From Pollenia angustigena (lineage: Eukaryota; Arthropoda; Insecta; Diptera; Polleniidae): a stretch of DNA of 64,000 nucleotides. Positions 56,190-64,000 of the stretch are shown here, piece by piece. Location: the NCBI GenBank assembly GCA_930367215.1, contig OV884056.1, positions 316,230,709 to 316,294,708 on the forward strand. Direction: 5' to 3'. How positions within the stretch are numbered: the stretch's first letter is position 1; every line of letters begins with the position of its first letter. Made by a program: the position numbers and the translations under genes. The notes beneath the pieces are model-generated. The model saw nothing but the letters and a program-made list of their open reading frames with translations. It had not been told where the DNA came from and did not search any database.

Positions 56190-57978
56190 GAGTGGGCTTT
56201 TCATGGGATCTATGATAAATTATGGAGCGATCTTCACAAAATTTAACAGTGTGATTCATAGTCTTATAAAACTGCGACAGATAGAGTTTTCATCTTCATG
56301 AAATGTTACAGTTTGATTTCTAGTCATATAAAACTGTCACAGACCAACATTTTTTTATAAAAGCATTATTCGTTTCGGTCTTAGAAGTACTAACGTTTTT
56401 ACGAGAGAGTTCTTTATATGAGGCCTATGGTTAACTATGGAGCGATCTTTACGAAATTTTACAGCTTGATTTTAAGTCATATGAAACTCTGACGGAACAA
56501 ATTTAAGTGCAATAGCTTAATTTGTTACGGTTTTATGTATACTTAAGTGCTTTTAGAGAGTGGGCTTTATATGGCGCCTATGGTAAATTATGGACCGGCA
56601 TGATTTCTAGTCATAAAGAACGAATTTGTGCAAAATCTTATTTGTTACTTTTAATGTAGAACCACATAATCGACCCACTGAAGCGGCTATTCGGGCTATT
56701 GTGACTAAATTTCGCACCAAATTTACATTGTTGGACATTAAACCACCAACACGCTTCCGTAGAGTGCGAAGTAAAGAAAATATCGTATCTGTATCGGCCA
56801 GTGTTAATGATGACCATCAATTATCGATTCGTCACCGTTCGCAGCAATTGGGCCTCTGTAACTCAACAACGTGGAAAATTTTGCGGAAGGATTTAAGTGT
56901 GAAGCCTTTTAAAATACAGATGGTGCAAGAATTGAAGCCGAACGACCTACCGCAACGTAGAATTTTTTGGTGAATGGGCTCTTTTAAACTTGGCCGAATA
57001 TCCACTTTTTTTATCGAAAAATTGTGTTCAGCGAAGAAGCTCATTTTTGGCTCAATGGGTACGTTAATAAGCAGAATTGTCGATTTTGAAGTGAAGATCA
57101 GCCGGAAGCATTGCAAGAGCTACCAATGCATCCAGAAAAAGTCACAGTTTGGTGCGGTTAATGGGCTGGTGGCTTCATTGGACCGTACTGCTTCAAAGAT
57201 GATGCGAATCGTAATGTTACTGTGAATGGTGAGCGCTACCGTGAGATGATATCTAACTTTTTTTTGCGCAAAATGCAAGAGCTTGACTTGCATGATATGT
57301 GGTTTCAACAAGACGGTGCCAGATGCCAGACAGCACGCTTAACAATGGACTTATTAAGAGGCGAGTTCGGTGAATATTTTATTTCACGTTCGGGACCGAT
57401 CAATTGGCCGCCTAGATTGTGCGATTTAACGCCTTTAGACTATTTTTTGTGGGGCTATGTTAAAGCTCATGTCTGTACACATATGCCCGCTTCAATTGAC
57501 GCATTGGAAGACAACACTGAAGCATTTATTTATGAGATAACGGCCGAAATGTTGGAAAGAGTATGCCAAAATTGGACTAAGCGGATGGACCATTTGAGGC
57601 GCAGTCACGGTCAACATTTGCATGAAATAATCTTCAAATATTAAATTATATGGACCGTACTATCGATTCAAATAAAGATTTCATGCCTTTTTCTGAATTG
57701 TATGTGTTTTTTTTTAACTTCCCTATAGCACTTTAAAAATCAATTAATTCTTTTCGTGCATGATAACTGTAAACAATTTGACACTAATATTGTTTTTTTA
57801 TTTTGAACTGTTTGAAAGTGAGCGGTTTTTCAACAGACGGACATGACTTAATCGACTTAAAATTACTCAAGGGCCGCGAATATATTTACTTTTTGGGGTC
57901 TTAGATGGATATTAAAAAATTTCACACGTAATGACAAACTTAGTATCCTTCTTCACAACTAGTTGTGGAGGGTATAAA
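56190..57978 (-). mobile_element. DINE-1-like Helitron in reverse, hosting a mariner relic
   Basis: Read on the minus strand from about 57978: TATACCCTCCACAACTAGTT, a stem, AGTTTGTCATTACG, and a block ending GTCCGTCTGTTG with GAAAACCGCTCACTTTC, as in the copies at 22231 and 27729. The left part repeats a unit of 130-210 bp three times (ATGGAGCGATCTTNACNAAATTT near 56213 and 56441, ATGGACCG near 56590). The plus-strand transposase relic interrupts it. Confidence 0.65.
56650..57644 (+). pseudogene. Tc1/mariner-type transposase, broken
   Basis: Transposases of this superfamily move by cut and paste at TA. The first block (56650-56973) has NRPTEAAIRAIVTKF, RHRSQQLGLC, TWKILRKDLSVKPFKIQ and ELKPNDLPQRR. 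After a frameshift, the catalytic region reads FSEEAHFWLNGYVNKQNC, with a stop codon soon after and another within VWCG*WAGG. The last block (57222-57644) reads MWFQQDGARCQTA and LCDLTPLDYFLWGYVK, with 36 residues between the second and third acids. The first catalytic position, SDEAHF in related proteins, is SEEAHF here. The first 40 or so residues are missing. AATAAA lies at 57671-57676. Confidence 0.8.
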
Positions 57979-58270
57979 CAAGTTGTTCGAAACTAAATAA
58001 TTGTTCAGAAGCAATTGGTGAATCTAGCTTTATGGTTCTTAGGTTTTAACGATCCATGTGTTTTGTTAATAAAAAGAAGTTTGTTTCCTTATTTTTCATT
58101 AATTTTTTTTTTTAACCCTTTCATGCACTTGTAGTTTGTGTTCAATAACACTTTCGAGAGTAAATTCTCATTTTAATTATAAAAACGAAATAAGTATGTA
58201 CATGTTATAAAGATGTTACCAGCTCTGCTACTTAAAACAAGTTTGTTTTCTCTGCCTTTATATTGTTATT

Positions 58271-59005
58271 CATATCAGAGAACTGCAAAATCACTATTTG
58301 TTCTTGATTTATTCATACGCTCAAATTTACATTCACTCTTTGCCTGCAAAACAGAGTTCAACGCTGGTAATTTTTACATCGTTTCGTACACATTTGATTT
58401 TTGCATGTGTTCGTTTTTTATTGAAAGTGCTTTATTTGCATTTTTGTTGCGCACGCAATATAACACAATAATGTAAATTCAAAAGGCACACATTCTTATA
58501 CTTTTGCATTCAAGTAGTCATTGTCAACTCGATGAGACGCTTTGTTAACATTAACAACAGTAACAACAATAAACCACTCTATGAGATGCTTTGTTAAAAT
58601 TAACAACATACAGAACTACTGTACTTTTTAAGATGATAAAAAAAAGTCTTCTGTTTCTATGGAAATTGTTTGTACCTACATATGTGCGTTTATTTCATTT
58701 GAATTTTTTTACTTGTACTACATAGTAACTGCTGAATGCCTACATGAGTAATAACTGCTTGATTTCTGGCTTTTTTGTTTGTATTTTTTTTTTTTTTTTT
58801 CTTTGCCAAAACAATCATTGTCGGACCAAGCACACAAACAACTTAATTGACAAACGATGGAATAAATAACAAAGTACGATGTGCATTATTTGAATGACTG
58901 CAAACCAGCAGAGAATGTTTGCGGTTGCGCAAGTTTGATTGTATGACCGCAAGCGAATGTATTTGTTGGTGTTCATTTACTGCGATTTCTTTGCAATCGC
59001 ACAAA
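58271..59005 (-). repeat. Second copy of the 45.8-46.6 kb segment
   Basis: From CAGAGAACTGCAAAATCACT to CAATCGCACAAATCCGTTCT this span follows 45808-46563 closely in the same order and direction, with small gaps. Shared phrases include GTTGCGCACGCAATATAACA and GAATGACTGCAAACCAGCAG. Termini of the hAT family are not seen here, so it is a fragment. Confidence 0.7.
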
Positions 59006-59883
59006 TCCGTTCTCTGATTCATATCAAATTGTTTCGAGTTTGTGTCTTGAGTCTTTAATTTTGTATTCCTTTTTCTCTTGTCACACACCTTTAAATTTTG
59101 AGAAGGATGCTTCTTTCCTAAGTCTTTAACCACGCAGCCATATTGAATTGTTTTTGTAAAGTTTGTTTCCTAAATCTTTTCGTTTGTTTACATTTATATA
59201 CATATTTCTATTCAATTTCATACTAATAGATATGGGTTGTTTGTTTCCTAAGTCTTTGCTTAAACGGCCATATTAAAACTCATAGTAAAGTTTGTTTACA
59301 TTTTGTTTGTTTACTTTTTTAGCTTCTTAGAACTGAGTTCGTTTCTTATATCTTTATAGGAGCTGCCATATTTAAAAATTAAGGTTTGTTATCTGAATCT
59401 TTCTTATTTTTTTTTTTTTTTTTTTTGCAAATTTTGAAATTTAAGTAATTAAAAAATAAGCTTAATGTGTTATTTTGAAAATTACAAAATAAATTTAAAA
59501 ATAATAAGATTTTATATCTATTAAAAGATTTTCCAATAAAAAATTACAGACTTAGCTAGAATTTCAAACTATAATAGTTATAGTTATGAAATGTTACTTA
59601 ATTCTTAATTATCAAATAATTTATTTTATCTCGAATACGCTAATCTATTTTCATATAATTGCAGCAGTTACATGTTTGCAACCTATACAAGCTGATAGTA
59701 AAATTGTAAATTGTATTGTCAATATGTGCATATAAGTAGAATTCCACAATGAAGCTGTGAAAATGTACAAAGTTCAATGGAATCTTTTAATTGAAAATAA
59801 AAAACTACGTCATAATAATCAATAAACTAACAGTAGAGTTATAATTGTAGTAATAATAACACTATGCTAGTTGAAAAAACAAG
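59006..59883. other. Non-coding stretch with GTTTGTTTCCTAAGTCTTT repeats
   Basis: The phrase GTTTGTTTCCTAARTCTTT recurs at about 59161 and 59239, weaker at 59339, each followed by a GCCATATTNAAA-like phrase, so there is a decayed direct repeat of about 80-90 bp. A T-run lies at 59406-59426. No gene. Confidence 0.45.
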
Positions 59884-60013
59884 CAAGCCGGGCACATGGC
59901 GTTTTAACATAATTCGGGTACGATGAATCCAGTGGTGCCCACCGTTTTTTTAGGTTGGCTCTGGCTTTCGAGATATACTGTTATATCGAAAATAGAGGAG
60001 GTTGTACAACATA

Positions 60014-61333
60014 TCGTTCATTTGCTGCAAGACTGGCATAACTCAAAAAATTAAATTTTGGAGTTAGAGATGCAGAATTGTTTGCTTTGTTTTTCTTTAT
60101 ATTGTGTATTAAATTCATCTTTATATCTTTTATAGTTTCCCAGTTTGAAGAGAATGTGTCTTCTTTTTTTCTAACACGCAAAGAAAAGACATGGTTGATA
60201 CAATCACAATCGCAAACTATCATTAATGTTTGTAGTAATGATTGTGTCAAACACGTCTTAAGTAACAATATATGTTCAGATATAATGTTAATAGCTAATT
60301 ATTGTCTCAAACATATTATTATGTTCGGATTCCTAACACCATGCTAAATGTTTATTTAAACCTGTTAAATGATTCTCACAAATAAAACCAATAAGAATTT
60401 AATTTCAAACATTTATTTTTTATTAAAATTACCTACATACATAAAATTACATACGTACATAAGTATAAATGTAATCACTTACTTGTGTTGAAGGAAGTTT
60501 TTCTGTTTGATATAAAATATCTGTATACAAAACGTCTCCTGCAACAATTTGATATATGCAGTTCGGTGGTATGTTGTTAAAAGTCTCTTCCTAAAAAAGT
60601 ACTTTGTCATCTGCTGGTGGAATTTCTGGTAAGTCCACGATATCTTGTGGCGAATCTCTACGAATTACCATAACGCATCATCCACTTTTTAGTTTATTTG
60701 GGATAACGACAAAATTTATATGGCGGTTTCAATATTGTAGGTTTTTTTTGGCTGCAAGAAAGACAACGTTATTATATATTAATTTTATAACTACCTATAC
60801 ATATATAAATAGCTCACCTATTTCAATAAATGTGTAGTAATTTATTTCGTTAATTTGCAAGGCAGCATGTCCTTTTTCTCCCCGAAAAGCGTTTTAATTC
60901 TTTTGTTATCATTCGTGTAACTGACGCTCGCGGACAGAAATAAATTAGGAGACAATTTGATTGTCTTTATAAGCATACACTATTTGTTTTGAAAATAAAT
61001 GTTTGCTCATTTAGAGAATTTCACATATTTCACATAATTTAATATGTTTAGCTAGATCAGAGTAACTTTTTAAATGTAAAACACCATATAATATTATTAT
61101 AGTGAATATAAAAATGTTTACGACAAAACATATGTTTTCAAGTTACATGAGGACTATAAAAAATGTTTTATGGTAAACATATTTGGCAAATATGAATAAA
61201 AATGGTCGTAGTGACCACTCATTAATCATGTTTTTTCTCTGCGTGAAGTAGTTAGAGCAAATCAAAAACTTTAAATGCGTTTATCTCGAAATGGATTTTG
61301 TTGAGTTATGCCGGTCTTGCAGCAAATGAGCGA
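60014..61333. mobile_element. TCGCTCATTTGC MITE, copy 3, interrupted
   Basis: Ends TCGTTCATTTGCTGCAAGAC and inverted TCGCTCATTTGCTGCAAGAC, with TA outside both (60012-60013, 61334-61335). The interior follows copies 1 and 2 up to TTTCTAA and resumes at AAGTAGTTAG, with a 1071-bp element between. Confidence 0.75.
60175..61245. mobile_element. CAC...GTG-type element in MITE copy 3, 1071 bp
   Basis: Ends CACGCAAAGAAAAGACATGG and inverted CACGCAGAGAAAAAACATGA match those at 52426-53724. Comparison with the uninterrupted MITE (CTAAGTAG) shows AA on both sides, so the duplication is 2 bp. On the minus strand, 60495-60760 contains a worn coding-like stretch with splice-like borders. Confidence 0.7.
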
Positions 61334-62019
61334 TATATTCGCGTAACTCAAAAACGCTTTAACTAAAAACCCGAGATTCCGCAATAAAATTACCTTTAAG
61401 AAAAGTAAAACTTCTTTCTAATATGCGCAGTCGTTTTAAAAACAAGGAAACAAATTATTTTTTTATCAAAATTTCGAAACTTTCGTTTTTGTTTCTAGTT
61501 TTTTGCAGACATATAAAAATCGAAGCTGCTAACAAAACAAGCCATAAACAACGCAATATTTGTATGGGAGTCCCCCTAAAAATAGGTGATAAGGGGCAAG
61601 TATGTTTTAAAAGAATGTTAAGAACAAAAAACTAATGGAGGTCGGTCATACATTTTGTCCATCTAGGGGCGACTCCTGGGCATTTATGTGACCTTTTCTT
61701 CAATATATTTCTAGATGGGTAAAATGTTTCACCAATCCCATTTTATTTTTCAATTTAAATTTAAAAAACAAAAATTTTGATAAAAAAATTATGTTTTTAA
61801 AACGACTGCGCATATTAGTTTTACTTTTCTTAAAGCAAATTTTATTGCGGAATTTCGGTTTTTTTAGTTTTTTCAATAAGCAAAAGTTTTTGAGTTACGC
61901 GAACATATTTTCGAAATAACGGTATATCTTGAAAACCAGAGCCAACCTCAAAATACGGCGGACACCACTGTATTCAGCGTACCCGAATTATGTTAAAACG
62001 CCAAGTGCCCAGCTTGTCT

Positions 62020-62453
62020 TAGAAAAAAGTGCCGATTTCGAGCACAGTGTAATCATTTGCTTAAAGCTTAAACTTTTTATTATTTTCTACTTATTAATGC
62101 AAATTTTTTTAATTAAAAGCTAACCAAAATAAGACAATTATTAAAACTTTTGTTATTGCACTGTTGTTTTGATGTTAAGTTATATTTTAAAAAAAAAAAC
62201 TTTATTCTAGAATATACTGAGCGGTTGAAAAGCCGGTAGTAAATCGCAGCTACAAAATGTTTTCAATAAATTCATTTCAATATAAGTATTTAAAAAATTT
62301 TTTTGTTGCATTAGTAAACAACAACAATGTAGTTGATGCAAACAGAAACAAACAAAAACAAGTAATACTTGTATTTTAAACAAGTACTTGAACAAGATTT
62401 TAGTTATAAACACTAAAAGTAAACAATGTTTTAGTGATACCATTAATTCGTTA
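62020..62453. other. Non-coding stretch
   Basis: A/T-rich with no supported feature. A 128-codon minus-strand frame reaching in from 62593 is low complexity and crosses the long A-run, so it is not taken as a gene. Confidence 0.45.
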
Positions 62454-62454
62454 C

Positions 62455-62486
<32 letters not shown>

Positions 62487-62616
62487 AATATTCTAGTAAC
62501 GTAGATCCTCAGCCCGTTGTAGTGAAACAAGCCAGAAGCTCTTGCGAGAATCGATCTTTCAACAATCGCACTGAAAGACTGACTAACTGGCAAAAGCCTT
62601 CCGGGGCACCCTGTCG
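62455..62616 (-). repeat. SINE-like unit with homopolymer tail
   Basis: On the minus strand, GTGCCCCGGAAGGC is followed by a stem CTTTCA...TGAAAG, a B-box-like GATCGATTC (about 62553) and, 100 bases on, a run of 25 T (A at 62455-62479 on plus). G/C content is higher than around it. The arrangement suggests a small RNA-polymerase-III derived repeat, but no A box is clear and no second copy is in the window. Confidence 0.35.
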
Positions 62617-62697
62617 TTCTTTAATTCAAATTTCGAAATTTATAAGATTTCGTAGGAAAACTTTTTTTTACCTCTTTTTTCTTTTTAAATACAATTA

Positions 62698-63759
62698 ATG
62701 GCCAATTTCGCCAAGTTCGGTTAAAACTAACTATTACTTAAAGTCCGGCTACACTGAGAAAATTAAATCGTAAAATCAAAGAAAATACACTTTGTTGCAA
62801 AGACTTTTATAGGTCAGATTGTGCCCAAAGACAAAACATCTTTACCGGAAAGGCGCAAAGATCTTTAGATGCCCATGAAATATATACTTAAAATTAAAGA
62901 CTTAAAATCTTGTGGCAAGGATGTACGTCTTTGGAAACACATGAAAAAAGTCCTTAAACTAAGGAAAACGTATTTTGGCACAAAGACTTTCATTCGTTAG
63001 TCTTAAGACTTGAATTTTTTGATTTTAAGTACAATTTTCATTGTAACAAAGACGTAATTTTAACATTATCAACGAAAAAGAAAATAAAAGACAAAGACAA
63101 GGCGCACATGCACAATTGAGCGTTCCTATCGACTGACTTACAATTAATGACAACCACGAAAACAATTCTTCTTATTTTTTTACATACATATATTGTAATC
63201 AATCGGCCACACTTGCTTCGTTATGCATTCGTATACAATTTTAACTTTGAAGACTAAATCCTTTAAAGATACAGACTTTATCTTTATTTTTTTTAACCGC
63301 TCTTGTTTACCGTTGCAAGCAAACATGTGAACAAGCAAACATGCTCACTTATGCATTAAAGACACAATTCTTTAAAGTTACAGACTTTGTCTTTGTAGCA
63401 AGGATGCTTAGCTTTAAAAAAACAAAGAAAAGTCTTTAATTTTAAATACGTTTTTCAATCCCTTATTTGCAAAGAAATTAATCGTTGTAGCAAATATTTT
63501 ATCTTTACTGAAAAGATAATTTCTTTGATTAAGCTTCAAAGAATTTTAGTCGTTTGTGTTGAAGACGCACCATTTGCTTGCTTAAAGAATAAATCTTTGA
63601 TGCAAGGATTTTTTCCTTCTAACAATGATATTTTCGTTACAATTTTACAAAGACGTTTTTTCTTTGATTTTAAAGCTTTTAATTTTCTCAGTGTACCAAT
63701 ATGTTTTTGACAGCTATAACTGGTAGTTACTTTTAACCAAACTTGGTGAAATGGACCAT
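62698..63759. mobile_element. MITE with CCAAGTT ends, opened by a CAC-type element
   Basis: Left ATGGCCAATTTCGCCAAGTT and inverted right ATGGTCCATTTCACCAAGTT pair over about 35 bp into GGTTAAAASTAACTA. Taking out 62752-63693 leaves a short palindrome much like 5612-5735. Confidence 0.65.
62752..63693. mobile_element. CAC...GTG-type element, 942 bp, TA duplication
   Basis: Ends CACTGAGAAAATTAAATCGT and inverted CACTGAGAAAATTAAAAGCT agree over 16 bp, and TA lies on both sides (62750-62751, 63694-63695). The arms repeat AAAGAC/GTCTTT phrases many times (for example CAAAGACTTT). The terminus and 2-bp duplication place it near the elements at 52426 and 60175. No coding frame. Confidence 0.75.
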
Positions 63760-64000
63760 AAAAGTGATTATTTCAAATATTTCCGTTAGGAGAAACTTTT
63801 TTTTTAACAATTTCCGGATATAAGAAAAAAGTAAATTTCTGAATTTCAAAAAACATTTTTTTTTTTTTTTTTGGCAATTTAAGAGACAAACTGACAAAAG
63901 AAGACAAATAATAGATGGTCATGTACAGGTACATTTCAACAGTTACCCAGATAATTTCATATACATTAACATGACAAGCAAGTGTTTTATTTAAAATGTA

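Larger units (their letters stand above)
56053..58024. mobile_element. MITE with GATTCACC ends, opened by a DINE-like insertion
   Basis: Left GATTCACCCATTGTTTCCAA and inverted right GATTCACCAATTGCTTCTGA pair and continue into ACWATTATTT. TA flanks both sides (56051-56052, 58025-58026). The DINE-like element at 56190-57978 splits it. Confidence 0.65.
59884..62016. mobile_element. Long-armed foldback element, interrupted
   Basis: Arms pair over at least 200 bp: CAAGCCGGGCACATGGCGTT at the left, CAAGCTGGGCACTTGGCGTT inverted at the right, then CATAATTCGGGTACG and GGTTGGCTCTGG. The left arm is split at 60013 by a MITE and resumes at 61336 (TCGCGTAACTCAAAAA), matching the right arm again to about 61450, with AAACGACTGCGCATATTAG on the right at about 61800. 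The loop is 61456-61793. No clean duplication. Confidence 0.7.

Noticed and set aside
62207..62593. 128-codon minus-strand frame
   Set aside because: It includes a phenylalanine run encoded by the long A/T homopolymer and crosses a SINE-like unit; low complexity.
1..64000. Bacterial or viral gene clusters, operons, rRNA genes
   Set aside because: No long frames, ribosome-binding patterns or rRNA sequence; the composition and repeats are those of a fly genome.

Overview
The window looks like intergenic or intronic DNA from a higher dipteran fly, probably a calyptrate such as a blowfly or house-fly relative. The reasons are its strong AT richness, the lack of any bacterial-style gene order, dense PIF/Harbinger-, hAT-, Tc1/mariner- and Transib-type insertions, and repeats built like the Drosophila DINE-1/INE-1 Helitrons. 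The assignment is an inference from repeat style; no host gene was recognised.

Only one long open reading frame exists: a 472-residue Transib/RAG1-like transposase (796-2214, minus) inside a complete transposon bounded by 36-bp inverted repeats and a 5-bp CGTCG target duplication. The other coding traces are relics: two broken Tc1/mariner-type transposases (39671-40013 and 56650-57644), a non-LTR reverse transcriptase C-terminus (26617-26801), a possible pogo transposase start (31077-31109), a coding-like exon with one frameshift (18515-18831, minus), and a short promoter-plus-ORF unit (33983-34149).

The rest is a dense mosaic of non-autonomous DNA transposons, many still carrying inverted termini and readable target duplications. 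Left third (0-21 kb): Transib, a pogo MITE, several 200-650 bp foldback MITEs, and a 322-bp tandem/inverted array. Middle (22-41 kb): DINE-1-like elements, a five-element nest at 23.5-26.5 kb, hAT elements at 29.3, 31.4 and 38.9 kb with other elements inside them, and three MITEs abutting through shared TTA trinucleotides at 35.5-36.5 kb. Right third (42-64 kb): a giant hAT hairpin (44.1-45.2 kb), a long inverted repeat with tRNA-like heads (47.0-47.7 kb), three members of a CAC...GTG family with 2-bp target duplications (52.4, 60.2 and 62.8 kb), and further nests.

The nesting gives relative insertion ages. Several interrupted copies have uninterrupted relatives in the same window, so termini and target duplications can be checked internally. 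No CRISPR array, rRNA gene, functional tRNA gene or intact host gene is supported.
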